From positions 1 through 64,000 of the forward strand of contig JAEKKN010000049.1 of NCBI GenBank assembly GCA_019510305.1: DNA of 64,000 nucleotides, written 5' to 3'. The notes under the pieces were generated by a model, which saw nothing but the letters and a program-made list of their open reading frames with translations, did no database searches and had not been told where the DNA came from. The DNA is from Microbacterium sp. GTDB taxonomy: Bacteria > Actinomycetota > Actinomycetes > Actinomycetales > Microbacteriaceae. Of this stretch, positions 38,933-48,310 are shown piece after piece; position 1 is the stretch's first letter; every line of letters starts with the position of its first letter. The position numbers and the translations under genes were made by a program.

Positions 38933-40207
38933 ATGACCGACCGTTACTTCAACGCCCCGCTCGCCGAAGTCGATCCGGAGATCGCTCAGGTCCTCGACCG
39001 CGAACTCAAGCGCCAGCAGACGTTCCTCGAGATGATCGCATCCGAGAACTTCGTGCCCGTCTCCGTGCTGCAGTCGCAGGGCTCTGTGCTCACGAACAAG
39101 TACGCCGAGGGCTACCCCGGCCGCCGCTACTACGGCGGCTGCGAAGAGGTCGACGTCGCTGAGGAGCTCGCGATCCAGCGTGCGAAGGATCTCTTCGGCG
39201 CCGAGTTCGCCAACGTCCAGCCGCATTCGGGCGCCTCCGCGAACGCCGCAGTGCTGCATGCGATCGCCCGCCCCGGCGACACGCTGCTCGGCCTCTCGCT
39301 CGACCAGGGCGGTCACCTCACGCACGGCATGAAGATCAACTTCTCGGGCCGTCTCTACGACATCGTCGCCTATGGCGTGAACCCCGAGACCTCGACCATC
39401 GACATGGATGAGGTCCGCCGTCTCGCGATCGAGCACAAGCCGAAGGTCATCATCGCCGGCTGGTCGGCCTACCCTCGCACGCTCGACTTCGCCGCCTTCC
39501 GTGCGATCGCCGACGAGGTCGGTGCGCTCCTGTGGGTCGACATGGCGCACTTCGCCGGTCTGGTCGCCGCGGGGCTGCACCCGAACCCGGTGCCGCACGC
39601 GCACGTGGTCTCCTCGACCGTGCACAAGACGATCGGCGGCCCGCGCTCGGGCTTCATCCTCACCAACGACGCCGACATCGCGAAGAAGATCAACTCCGCG
39701 GTCTTCCCCGGCCAGCAGGGCGGGCCGCTCATGCACGTGATCGCGGCGAAGGCGACCGCGTTCAAGCTCGCGGGCACCCCCGAGTTCAAGGAGCGCCAGG
39801 AGCGTGTGCTGCGCGGCGCCGCGATCCTCGCCGAGCGCCTCTCGAAGCAGGACGTGAAGGATGCCGGCATCGGCGTGCGTTCGGGAGGCACCGACGTGCA
39901 CCTCGTGCTCGTCGACCTGCGCGACGCCGTGATCGACGGCAAGCAGGCGGAAGACCTGCTGCACGACATCCACATCACGGTGAACCGCAACGCCGTGCCG
40001 AACGACCCTCGTCCGCCCATGGTCACCTCCGGCCTGCGCATCGGCACCCCGGCTCTCGCCACCCGCGGCTTCGGCGACGCCGAGTTCACCGAGGTCGCCG
40101 ACGTGATCGCCCTCGCGCTTCTGCCGGGTGCTGACGTCGAAGGCCTGCGCGCCCGCGTCGACGCGCTCGCCGCAGCCTTCCCGCTGTACCCCGACCTGCA
40201 GCAGTAA
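38933..40207 (+). CDS. glyA: Serine hydroxymethyltransferase
   Basis: Makes glycine and 5,10-methylene-THF from serine. The 424-residue length is normal. Conserved parts are [11 protein letters not shown], the cofactor region [14 protein letters not shown], and the PLP lysine in [18 protein letters not shown] at 38933 has aggag-type ribosome site (agaggagcacgtcac); the upstream frame from 38888 would run into the riboswitch. Under ZTP control, and followed 144 bases later by folD. Confidence 0.97.
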   Translation: MTDRYFNAPLAEVDPEIAQVLDRELKRQQTFLEMIASENFVPVSVLQSQGSVLTNKYAEGYPGRRYYGGCEEVDVAEELAIQRAKDLFGAEFANVQPHSGASANAAVLHAIARPGDTLLGLSLDQGGHLTHGMKINFSGRLYDIVAYGVNPETSTIDMDEVRRLAIEHKPKVIIAGWSAYPRTLDFAAFRAIADEVGALLWVDMAHFAGLVAAGLHPNPVPHAHVVSSTVHKTIGGPRSGFILTNDADIAKKINSAVFPGQQGGPLMHVIAAKATAFKLAGTPEFKERQERVLRGAAILAERLSKQDVKDAGIGVRSGGTDVHLVLVDLRDAVIDGKQAEDLLHDIHITVNRNAVPNDPRPPMVTSGLRIGTPALATRGFGDAEFTEVADVIALALLPGADVEGLRARVDALAAAFPLYPDLQQ

Positions 40208-40231
40208 GCCCCGTCCGCCGTCGCGCCGCGT

Positions 40232-40312
40232 CGAGTGCACGGGCTCTCGGCGAGTGCACGGCTTCTCGACGTGAAGAAGCCGTGCACTCGGTGCGAATCC
40301 GTGCATTCGACG
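40232..40312. repeat. Four copies of a gagtgcacgg element forming hairpins between glyA and folD
   Basis: cgagtgcacgg occurs at 40232-40242 and again at 40251-40261, and inverted as ccgtgcactcg at 40280-40290 and ccgtgcattcg near 40300. Copies 2 and 3 give a perfect 14-bp stem (40252-40265 with 40276-40289). It resembles a short palindromic repeat. It may act as a processing or attenuation site between the two genes. Confidence 0.65.
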
Positions 40313-40351
40313 AGTGACGATGCACGTAGGACAAGTAGGAAGAGAAACGAC

Positions 40352-41230
40352 ATGACCGCGAAGATCCTCGACGGCAAGGCCGCCGCAGCATCCATCAAGG
40401 CCGAGCTCACCGAGCGCGTCGCGGTGCTCAAGGACAAGGGGATCGTGCCCGGCATCGCCACGGTGCTCGTGGGCGCCGATCCGGCGTCGCAGCTGTACGT
40501 CGGCATGAAGCACCGCCAGTCCGAGGCGATCGGGATGAACTCGATTCAGCGCGAGCTCCCGGCGGATGCCACGCAGGAGCAGGTCGAGGCGCTGATCGAC
40601 GAGCTCAACGCCGACCCCGACTGCCACGGCTACATCGTGCAGCTGCCGCTGCCCAAGCACCTCGACACCGACGCCATCCTCGAGCGGATCGACCCGGCGA
40701 AGGATGCCGACGGCCTGCACCCGACCAACCTCGGACGCCTCGTGCTGAACGTGAACAACCCGATCACGACGCCGCTGCCGTGCACGCCGCGCGGGGTCAT
40801 CGAGCTGCTTCTGCGCAACGACTACGACCTCAAGGGCAAGCACGTCGTGGTCGTCGGGCGGGGCGTCACGATCGGACGCCCCATGGGGCTGCTGCTGACG
40901 CGTCGCGACATCAACGCCACGGTCACGCAGGTGCACACTGGCACGCCCGACATGTCGCCGTACCTGCGTCAGGCCGACGTGATCGTCGCCGGCGCCGGGG
41001 TCAAGCACCTCATCACGACGGCGGACGTCAAGCCCGGCGCTGCGGTGCTCGACGTCGGCGTGACCCGCGAGTCCGACCCCGAGACGGGCAAGAGTCGGGT
41101 GTTCGGAGACGTGCACCCCGACGTCGCCGAGGTCGCCGGCTTCCTCTCTCCGAATCCGGGCGGAGTCGGCCCGATGACCGTCGCACTGCTGATGACGAAC
41201 GTGGTCGAGGCGGCAGAACGGCTCGTCTGA
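40352..41230 (+). CDS. folD: Methylene-THF dehydrogenase / methenyl-THF cyclohydrolase
   Basis: Converts methylene-THF to 10-formyl-THF, which PurN and PurH use. A 292-residue bifunctional enzyme. Motifs include [19 protein letters not shown] with the catalytic Tyr and Lys, [10 protein letters not shown], and the NADP loop [17 protein letters not shown] at 40352; the longer frame covers the repeat region and was rejected. Likely in the same ZTP-controlled transcript as glyA. Confidence 0.97.
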   Translation: MTAKILDGKAAAASIKAELTERVAVLKDKGIVPGIATVLVGADPASQLYVGMKHRQSEAIGMNSIQRELPADATQEQVEALIDELNADPDCHGYIVQLPLPKHLDTDAILERIDPAKDADGLHPTNLGRLVLNVNNPITTPLPCTPRGVIELLLRNDYDLKGKHVVVVGRGVTIGRPMGLLLTRRDINATVTQVHTGTPDMSPYLRQADVIVAGAGVKHLITTADVKPGAAVLDVGVTRESDPETGKSRVFGDVHPDVAEVAGFLSPNPGGVGPMTVALLMTNVVEAAERLV

Positions 41231-41254
41231 GCGAGCCTCGTCGGGTCGGGGAGG

Positions 41255-41824
41255 TCAGCCGAGTTCGTCGAGCATGCGACGTTGCTCTGCGGTGAGACCG
41301 TCGTTCAGCTCGCGGCGCGCCTCGGCGGTCGCGGGAGAATCGGATGCGGGGGACGATGCCGCCGCTTCCGGCTTCCTGGAGATCCTCGCCGATACCGAGT
41401 CATAGACCTCTGACGCCTTGGCGTGCAGCCGATCATCGATCCGGTCGTAGATCACCCAGCCGATGAGAAGGATCAGGGGCGGCAGGGCGAAGGCCCAGAA
41501 TCCCGACGCGCGCACGGCGCTCAACCACACCGTGAGCACCCAGATGATGAGTTCCACGACATAGACGAGCGCGTACTGCACGGTCTTCTCGCCGACCCTG
41601 GTGCGGTCGGCCGCAGACTTCGCCGCGGAGCGGGCGAACGCGGCCCGGAGCGCCGGTTTCACGAACAGCGCAGCGAGTGTGAGGATCACGGCCGCCCAGA
41701 GCGCGTGGAGTCCGACGCTGACCCTGCTGAATACGATGCCGATGAGCAGCAGCACGACGACGTTGAATACGTAGAGCGCTGCGAACCGGACGATTCCGTT
41801 CTTCATAAGTCCAGAATTCCACAT
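41255..41824 (-). CDS. Hypothetical membrane protein, three to four helices
   Basis: A 189-residue protein not recognised by name. Hydrophobic segments lie at about 13-31, 36-55, 85-103 and 109-126, then a hydrophilic tail rich in Ala, Ser and Pro. The end, LTAEQRRMLDELG, looks like a short helix. The start at 41824 has gagg five bases upstream; an alternative ATG at 41806 lacks one. It follows the DUF6882 gene by 28 bases in the same direction. Confidence 0.7.
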   Translation of the reverse strand: MWNSGLMKNGIVRFAALYVFNVVVLLLIGIVFSRVSVGLHALWAAVILTLAALFVKPALRAAFARSAAKSAADRTRVGEKTVQYALVYVVELIIWVLTVWLSAVRASGFWAFALPPLILLIGWVIYDRIDDRLHAKASEVYDSVSARISRKPEAAASSPASDSPATAEARRELNDGLTAEQRRMLDELG

Positions 41825-41852
41825 CCGAGCCTCGGGCGGCAGCGGTCGTGCG

Positions 41853-42575
41853 TCACCCCTGTGCGCCGAGCGATCCCTCGAAACCGATGATGCGCGCCTG
41901 CTCGTCGAAGCGGAAGGTGGCCGACCCCGACGCGTCGATGACGGACGCCCCGGTGTAGTTCTCGTCCGCCCAGGTCAGACTCCACCCGGCCAGGCGGGCG
42001 AGATCCCACACGGCGGTCCGTGCGTCGGCCAGGGCCAGGCCCGAGAGGATGCGGGGGAGCGCGATGACGGCCGCGGCCACGGTGAGATCGGGGATCGGCG
42101 CGTCGAGCAGGAAGACCGCGCGGGTGCCGCCGCCGATCGGTGCGGAGTAATACGGTGAACACCCGGTGATCTCGATCGCGGCTCCGCCGACCGTGTGGGC
42201 GGCCGCTGCGATCCAGGATTCGTCTCCGGGCGCATCGGCGGGGAACGGAAGCTCAGGGTCGAACAGCTCGGCGATGCCCTGCTCGAGCCCGTGCGCGCGC
42301 AGCTGAGCCGCGAGTCCCTGGGCGTCGCCCTGAGGGTGCGCCCATGCCCACAGCAGCGAGCGCGGGCCCGGCGCGATCGTCGCGATCAGCTGGGCGCGCG
42401 TGACGACCTGTCGCGAGGGGTCCGCATTCGCCGTGAAGGTGATCGTGCCGGCATTCATGTCGGCGTCCCAGCGGTGGTCGCCGAGGTCGTCGGTCGCGCT
42501 GACCAGGGCATCCTGACGGAGAGCGGTGAACAGGGCGGCGCGGTCGGCGAGCGACTGGAGGGCGGCGAAGGTCAT
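41853..42575 (-). CDS. DUF6882-type protein
   Basis: A 240-residue soluble protein of unknown function. The layout (LLWAWAHP, ITGCSPYYSAP, a C-terminal WADENYTGASVIDASGSATFRFDEQARI) matches what I know of DUF6882. No signal peptide or membrane segment. It sits 42 bases after the MFS gene stop on the same strand. Confidence 0.65.
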   Translation of the reverse strand: MTFAALQSLADRAALFTALRQDALVSATDDLGDHRWDADMNAGTITFTANADPSRQVVTRAQLIATIAPGPRSLLWAWAHPQGDAQGLAAQLRAHGLEQGIAELFDPELPFPADAPGDESWIAAAAHTVGGAAIEITGCSPYYSAPIGGGTRAVFLLDAPIPDLTVAAAVIALPRILSGLALADARTAVWDLARLAGWSLTWADENYTGASVIDASGSATFRFDEQARIIGFEGSLGAQG

Positions 42576-42617
42576 GCGCTCAGTCTTATCGGGGATGCTA
42601 TGAATCCGCCACTTGCG

Positions 42618-43841
42618 TCAGCTCGTGAGCGCCCCCTCGATGCGGCCCATCCGCCACACGCTCGGCACCAGCATCGTGCCCAGCGCGATCGCCGCGTAGA
42701 CGATCGCAGAGCCGATGAGCAGCGACGACACGTCGACGTGTCCGATCAGCCAGCCGAAGGCGAGAGTGCCCAAGGGCATCGCGACGAAGCTCGCCAGCAT
42801 GTCGTAGCTCGCGACACGCGACAGCTTGTCACCGGGGATCTGCTCCATCTCGGTCACGTTCCAGCCGGTGTTGAACACCTCGACGCCCGCGCCCGCGACG
42901 AAAGCGGCGATCGCCACGATGAGAGCCTGCGGATAGAGCCCCATCACCGCCAGCGGGATCGCGAGGGCGCTGACGGCCAGCATGCCCCACCGCAGGGGTC
43001 TGCGCAGCGGAAGCCACATCATCACCAGGGTCATCAGGAGGATGCCGGCGCCTTCCGCGCTGAGCACCCATCCCCAGCCGGTGATCCCCAGACGCGGGTC
43101 GTTCTTCGCGATGAACGGACCGGCGACTCCCCATGCGCCGATGTGGATCGCGTTCATCACCATGAACGCCAGGCAGATGCTCCACATCCAGGTGCGCGAC
43201 CAGAACTCGTGCCACCCGGTGCGCAGATCGCGGAAGAAGCTCGACCTCGACGGGTCGGGCGCGGGCAGCTTCACCAGCGCCAGGAGCACGATCGCGACGA
43301 TCCAAGCCCCGGCCTGGATCACCATGACCCAGGCCGGCCCTGCTGACGCGACGAGGGCGCCGGCGATGATCGGGCCGCCGATCGTCGTCGCCGAGCGCAC
43401 GAACGAGAGCATCGCGTTCGCCTGTTGCAGATGCTCCGGCGTCGTGAGCTGCGGGATGATGCCCTGCATGGCAGGCATCACGAAGGCGGATGCCGCGCCG
43501 TTCACCGCCGACAGCGCAGCGAGCAGCGGGATGGTCGCGGTGCCGCTGAACAGGAGAGCCGCCGTGGTGCCGATCGAGAGGATGTCGATCACGTAGCAGC
43601 TCTGGATCACGAGTGCGCGCGGCAGTCGGTCGGCGACCACGCCGCCGAAGATCAGGAACACGACGTTCGACAACGTGAAGACCGTCAGCACGATCGCGAG
43701 GGACTCCGAGGCGTTGTCGATCCCCAGCACCGCGAAGGCCAGGGCGATCGACGACATCGAACCGGCGATCATCGTGATCGCCCGCGAGAGGAAGAACCAG
43801 CGGAAGCCGGTGTCGCGCATCGCCGCCAGGCCGCGAGTCAT
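42618..43841 (-). CDS. MFS transporter, MFS_3 (EntS-like) type
   Basis: A 407-residue major facilitator with 11-12 helices. The loop motif between helices 2 and 3 reads GGVVADRLPRAL. Other typical parts are MPAMQGIIPQLTTPEHLQQANAM and FNTGWNVTEMEQIPGDKLSRVASYD, usual in the MFS_3 drug/siderophore exporter branch. Substrate unknown. Probably co-transcribed with the two genes downstream. Confidence 0.9.
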   Translation of the reverse strand: MTRGLAAMRDTGFRWFFLSRAITMIAGSMSSIALAFAVLGIDNASESLAIVLTVFTLSNVVFLIFGGVVADRLPRALVIQSCYVIDILSIGTTAALLFSGTATIPLLAALSAVNGAASAFVMPAMQGIIPQLTTPEHLQQANAMLSFVRSATTIGGPIIAGALVASAGPAWVMVIQAGAWIVAIVLLALVKLPAPDPSRSSFFRDLRTGWHEFWSRTWMWSICLAFMVMNAIHIGAWGVAGPFIAKNDPRLGITGWGWVLSAEGAGILLMTLVMMWLPLRRPLRWGMLAVSALAIPLAVMGLYPQALIVAIAAFVAGAGVEVFNTGWNVTEMEQIPGDKLSRVASYDMLASFVAMPLGTLAFGWLIGHVDVSSLLIGSAIVYAAIALGTMLVPSVWRMGRIEGALTS

Positions 43842-43958
43842 CGGCCGGCTCCGCGTCTGTGCATCCGTTCATCCTGCCACGCCCGTGCGCTCGGTCGAAT
43901 CGTGCAGACCCGCCGTCGGGACGCGGATCGGCCCGTCACCCGATTCGAAAGTAGGGAA

Positions 43959-44957
43959 TCAGGACGCCGGGGCCGCGGTCGAGGAGCGGACGACGAGCTC
44001 GGCGGGCATCCGCACGTGCTCGGCGTCGCCGCCGTCGAGCATCGAGAGAAGCACGCGGACGGCGGAGGCGCCCATCTCGATGAGCGGCTGACGCACAGTG
44101 GTGAGCTGAGGGATGCTCGAGGCGGCTTGCGGCACATCGTCGAACCCCACGACCGACAGATCGCCGGGCGTCGTGAGACCGCGCTCGGCGGCGACGCGGA
44201 TCATCTCGATCGCGCTGAGATCGTTCGCGGCGAACACCGCTGTGGGGGGATCGGACAGCTCGAGCAGAGCGTTCGCGCCGGCTGTCGCGGAGGCCGCGCG
44301 GTAGCCGCCGTCGGCGATGAGCGCAGGGTCGACGGGCAGCCCCGCATCCTCGAGGGCCCGTCGGTAGCCCGCCTCGCGCTGATGCGCCGACTCGAGGTCG
44401 GTGCGTCCTCGCAGATGGCCGATGCGGCGGTGGCCCAGCGAGATCAGGTGCTCTGTGGCCGCCCGGGCGCCGTCGACGTTCTGCACGGCCACGGTCGCCG
44501 GCCCGTCGGGTCCCGTGTGCGGGTCGACGGCGACGATGGGCACCGAGGAATGCGCAGGCGTCGTGGTCGGTGTCACGAGGATCGCGCCGTCGATCAGAGT
44601 GCCGCCCAGTCGTGACAGGGAGCGGCGTTCCCAGCCGACGTGCTCTCCGGCCGAGACGGTGCCGGCATAGGCGAGCACGTCGTAGGGCGTGTCCTGCAGC
44701 GCGGTCGAGACGCCCTGCAGCAGCTGCAGCGCGAAAGGCTCGAACTCGGCGACGAGCACGCCGATCACGTGTGTGCGCCCCCGTCGCATGGAAGTGGCGA
44801 CCAGCGAGCTCTCGTAACCGAGCTCCGCGACGACCTTGAGCACATGGGCATGGGTCGATGCCGAGACGCCGTCGCGGTCGTTGATCGCCTTCGACACGGT
44901 GGCGACGGAGACCCCGGCTGCACGGGCGACGTCGGTGATCGTCGGTCTGCGGTTCAT
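43959..44957 (-). CDS. LacI-family repressor of the xylo-oligosaccharide operon
   Basis: A 332-residue regulator with N-terminal HTH ITDVARAAGVSVATVSKAIN and a sugar-binding domain ending LRQPLIEMGASAVRVLL...RMPAELVVRSSTA. It is divergent from the binding protein-permease-GH3-GH43 operon, with a 20-base palindrome in the 148-base gap, so it should control both directions. Inducer probably xylobiose or a related oligomer (inference). Confidence 0.92.
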   Translation of the reverse strand: MNRRPTITDVARAAGVSVATVSKAINDRDGVSASTHAHVLKVVAELGYESSLVATSMRRGRTHVIGVLVAEFEPFALQLLQGVSTALQDTPYDVLAYAGTVSAGEHVGWERRSLSRLGGTLIDGAILVTPTTTPAHSSVPIVAVDPHTGPDGPATVAVQNVDGARAATEHLISLGHRRIGHLRGRTDLESAHQREAGYRRALEDAGLPVDPALIADGGYRAASATAGANALLELSDPPTAVFAANDLSAIEMIRVAAERGLTTPGDLSVVGFDDVPQAASSIPQLTTVRQPLIEMGASAVRVLLSMLDGGDAEHVRMPAELVVRSSTAAPAS

Positions 44958-44978
44958 GGGATCCAGTCTACGTTTGGA

Positions 44979-44998
44979 AAACGTTATCGATATCGTTT
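44979..44998. promoter_or_regulatory. LacI-type operator between regulator and xylan operon
   Basis: aaacgttatcgatatcgttt is a 20-base palindrome with a single mismatched pair, centred on atcgat. It differs clearly from the first LacI operator in this window, as expected for a different regulator. Confidence 0.7.
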
Positions 44999-45105
44999 GA
45001 CACGCTCGGGTGGGGAGTGTCAGAGTGGGCGGAGCACATTTGGTGTGGGCGGCAACAAATCAAGGCGGATGCCGCGCGAGAACTCGACGAAGAGGAGAAC
45101 ACAGC

Positions 45106-46398
45106 ATGAAGATGCGCAGAGCATGGGCGACCGGCGTGAGCGTCGTCGCACTGGGGTCGCTCGGCCTGACCGGGTGCACCGCCGGCGGATCCGACGCCGC
45201 AGATGACGGCACCGTGACGTTGACGGTCTGGCAGAACTCCACGACGGGTGACGGCAAGCAGTTCTGGGAGGATGCGGCCGCGGCATTCCACGAGGAGAAC
45301 CCGGACGTGACCGTGAAGGTCACCTCGATCCAGAACGAGGACATGGACGGCAAGCTGCAGACCGCCGTCAACTCCGGCGACATGCCGGACGTCTTCATGG
45401 CGCGCGGCGGAGGCAAGCTCGCCGACATCGTGAGCGCAGGCAAGGTCAAGGACCTCACCGACCTCATCGACGACGACGTGAAGACCGCGTTCGGCGACGC
45501 GCCGTTCAGCGCGTTCACGATCGACGGCAAGATCTACGGCATGCCGAGCGCCGTCCTTCCGGGCGGGATCTTCTACAGCAAGGACCTGTTCGCCCAGGCC
45601 GGCATCACGGAGGAGCCGAAGACGCTCGACGACCTCGAAGCCGCTGTCGACAAGCTCAAGGCCGCCGGCGTCGCTCCCATCGCGCTCGGCGCGAAGGACG
45701 CCTGGCCTGCAGCGCACTGGTTCTACTTCTTCGCGGTGCGCGCCTGCAGCCAGGACATCGTGCAGAGCCTCTCGACCGACCCCGACTTCTCGGACCCGTG
45801 CTGGCTGGACGCGGCCGAGAACCTCGCCGACTTCGCGGCGGTCGAGCCGTTCAACGACGGCTTCCTCACCACGACGGCGCAGCAGGGCGCGAACTCCTCC
45901 GCGGGCCTCCTCGCCAACCACCAGGCGGCCATGGAGCTCATGGGCGCGTGGGACGTGGGCGTGATCGCCAGCCTGACCCCCGACGAGAAGCCGCTGCCCG
46001 ATCTCGGCTGGTTCCCGTTCCCAGAGGTCGACGGCGGTGACGGCGACGCAGGGGCGATGATGGGCGGCGTCGACGGCTACTCGTGCGCGGTCGATTCGCC
46101 GAAGGAGTGCGAGGAGTTCCTCAACTTCATCTCGTCGAAGACGTGGCAGGAGAACTACGCCACCGCATTCCAGACGATCCCGGCCAGCCAGGACGCGAAG
46201 GGCGCCGTGACCGACCCGTCGCTGACCCCGCTGATGGAGGCGTACAGCTCCGCCCCGTACGTGTCGCTGTGGCTCGACACCGCCCTCGGGCAGAACGTCG
46301 GCAACGCGCTCAACGCGGGTGTCGTCGAGATGCTCGCAGGGCAGGGCGACCCGCAGAAGCTCGTCGACGGCATCGCCAACGCGGCAGCGCGAGGCTGA
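45106..46398 (+). CDS. Sugar-binding lipoprotein of an ABC importer (xylo-oligosaccharides)
   Basis: A 430-residue family 1 solute-binding protein. A basic start MKMRRAW, hydrophobic segment and lipobox GLTGC (Cys near residue 25) mark it as a lipoprotein. The mature part begins TVTLTVWQNSTTGDGKQFW. The ATG at 45106 follows agaggag; the upstream frame lacks a ribosome site and would hide the signal peptide. First gene of the operon. Confidence 0.92.
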   Translation: MKMRRAWATGVSVVALGSLGLTGCTAGGSDAADDGTVTLTVWQNSTTGDGKQFWEDAAAAFHEENPDVTVKVTSIQNEDMDGKLQTAVNSGDMPDVFMARGGGKLADIVSAGKVKDLTDLIDDDVKTAFGDAPFSAFTIDGKIYGMPSAVLPGGIFYSKDLFAQAGITEEPKTLDDLEAAVDKLKAAGVAPIALGAKDAWPAAHWFYFFAVRACSQDIVQSLSTDPDFSDPCWLDAAENLADFAAVEPFNDGFLTTTAQQGANSSAGLLANHQAAMELMGAWDVGVIASLTPDEKPLPDLGWFPFPEVDGGDGDAGAMMGGVDGYSCAVDSPKECEEFLNFISSKTWQENYATAFQTIPASQDAKGAVTDPSLTPLMEAYSSAPYVSLWLDTALGQNVGNALNAGVVEMLAGQGDPQKLVDGIANAAARG

Positions 46399-46406
46399 TC
46401 CGCGAC

Positions 46407-47423
46407 ATGATCGACACACAGACGCAGATGGAATCCTCCGCGTCTGAGAAGAGCACCCGTACCGGAGCCGACCGCACGTCGGCTCCGGTACGGAGACCGC
46501 CGCGGGCCGACTGGCGCAAGCGCGGCGAGATCGCGCTCCTCTCAGGCCCCGCACTTCTCGTGTTCCTCGGCTTCGTCATCTTCCCGGTGATGATGGCCGC
46601 GTTCTACGGCTTCTTCAAGTGGAACGGCTTCGGCTGGCCCACCGAGTTCGTCGGACTCGACAACTACGTACTGATGCTGCAGGATCAGACCTTCCGCGAC
46701 GCGGTGGCGCACAACTTCGCGATCGTCGTGCTGTCCCTGGTCATGCAGGGGCCGATCGCCATCCTGTTCGCGCTCCTGCTGAATCAGAAGATCCGCGGAC
46801 GCTCGCTGATCCGCGTGCTGATCTTCACCCCGTACGTGATCGCCGAGGTGGTCGTCGGCACCGGATGGAGCCTGATGCTCCAGGATGCCGGCGCGCTGAA
46901 CTCCCTGCTCGAGAAGTGGGGCCTCGGCGCCCTGCAGAACTCGTGGATCGCCGATCCGTCGATCGCGATCTGGTCGCTCATGATCATCATCACCTGGAAG
47001 TACATCGGCTTCGCCGTGATCCTCATGCTCGCGGGCATGCAGTCGATTCCGGAGGAGCTCTACGAGGCGGCCGCGATCGACGGCGCCGGGTTCTGGAAGA
47101 CCCAGTGGAGCATCACGCTGCCGCTGCTCGGACCCACGATCCGGATCTGGGCGTTCCTGTCGGTCATCGGCTCGCTGCAACTGTTCGACCTCGTCAACAT
47201 CATCTGGGGTCAGTACATCGCGGCCACCGCCGGAACGTCGACCATGGCCACCTACATGTATCAGAACGGGCACCTGGCGGGGAACTACGGCTACGGAAAC
47301 GCCGTCGCCGTCATGCTCTTCCTCATCTCGCTCGTCGTGGCGCTGGTGTACCAGCGGTTCGTGCTGCGTCGAGACACCGAAGGCGCCCTCACGGGCGACA
47401 GCGGAAAGGCGCGCAGGCGATGA
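46407..47423 (+). CDS. Carbohydrate ABC permease, MalF type
   Basis: A 338-residue membrane subunit with a long hydrophilic N-terminus (about 45 residues) and six helices. The EAA loop is ELYEAAAIDGAGFWKTQWSI. The start at 46407 lies eight bases after the binding-protein stop. The stop overlaps the next permease (ATGA). Confidence 0.92.
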   Translation: MIDTQTQMESSASEKSTRTGADRTSAPVRRPPRADWRKRGEIALLSGPALLVFLGFVIFPVMMAAFYGFFKWNGFGWPTEFVGLDNYVLMLQDQTFRDAVAHNFAIVVLSLVMQGPIAILFALLLNQKIRGRSLIRVLIFTPYVIAEVVVGTGWSLMLQDAGALNSLLEKWGLGALQNSWIADPSIAIWSLMIIITWKYIGFAVILMLAGMQSIPEELYEAAAIDGAGFWKTQWSITLPLLGPTIRIWAFLSVIGSLQLFDLVNIIWGQYIAATAGTSTMATYMYQNGHLAGNYGYGNAVAVMLFLISLVVALVYQRFVLRRDTEGALTGDSGKARRR

Positions 47424-48307
47424 CCGACACCCTCAAGACCTCGGTCGCGATCCCGGTCGCGACGATCCGCGGGCGGCGCAACGCCGCCGGCATCCGCTGG
47501 GGGAGCCCCGGCGTCTACCTGCTCGCTCTCGTCCTCATCACGATCTGCATCACACCCGTGCTGTACATCGTGGTCGGAGGCTTCCGCACCAACTCGCAGA
47601 TCACCGCCGACCCCTCGGCATGGCCGTCGCCGTGGGTGATCGCGAACTACACCGACGTGCTCGGCAGCGAGGCGTTCTGGAACGCGATGCGCAACTCGGT
47701 GATCTCCGGTGTCGGCACGACGCTCGGCGCGGTCGTGCTCGGGGTGATGGCGAGCTATGTCATCGCCCGCTACGAGTTCAGCGGCAAGGCGGTGATGTAC
47801 TCGCTGTTCGCGGCCGGACTGATGTTCCCTGTGACCGTCGCCATCACGCCGCTGTACCTGCTGATCCGCAATCTCGGACTCGTGAACAATCTGGCCGGCA
47901 TCATCCTGCCCCAGATCGCGTTCGCGCTGCCGACCACGATCATCATCCTCGTGCCGTTCCTGAAGGCGATCCCGAAGGAGCTCGAAGAGGCGGCCTCGAT
48001 CGACGGCGCGTCGCGCCTCGGGTTCTTCTGGCGCATGGTGATCCCGCTGAGCCTGCCAGGTGTGATCACGGTCGGAATCCTCGCGTTCATCGGGGCGTGG
48101 AACGGCTACATGCTGCCGTTGTTCATCCTGAACGACCAGAGCCTGCTCACGCTGCCGCTGGGCGTGCAGAACTTCGCATCGCAGTACTCGGTCGACACGG
48201 CGCGCGTGCTCGCATACACCTCGCTGTCGATGCTGCCCGCGCTGGTCTTCTTCAGCCTGTTCGAGCGACGGATCGTCGGTGGACTGACCGGAGCCGTCAA
48301 GGGCTGA
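47420..48307 (+). CDS. Carbohydrate ABC permease, MalG type
   Basis: A 295-residue permease with six helices and EAA loop ELEEAASIDGASRLGFFWRM. It ends FFSLFERRIVGGLTGAVKG, the usual MalG-type end. No ATPase gene follows, so a shared ATPase elsewhere is needed. The GH3 gene starts three bases after the stop. Confidence 0.93.
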   Translation: MTDTLKTSVAIPVATIRGRRNAAGIRWGSPGVYLLALVLITICITPVLYIVVGGFRTNSQITADPSAWPSPWVIANYTDVLGSEAFWNAMRNSVISGVGTTLGAVVLGVMASYVIARYEFSGKAVMYSLFAAGLMFPVTVAITPLYLLIRNLGLVNNLAGIILPQIAFALPTTIIILVPFLKAIPKELEEAASIDGASRLGFFWRMVIPLSLPGVITVGILAFIGAWNGYMLPLFILNDQSLLTLPLGVQNFASQYSVDTARVLAYTSLSMLPALVFFSLFERRIVGGLTGAVKG

Positions 48308-48310
48308 CCC

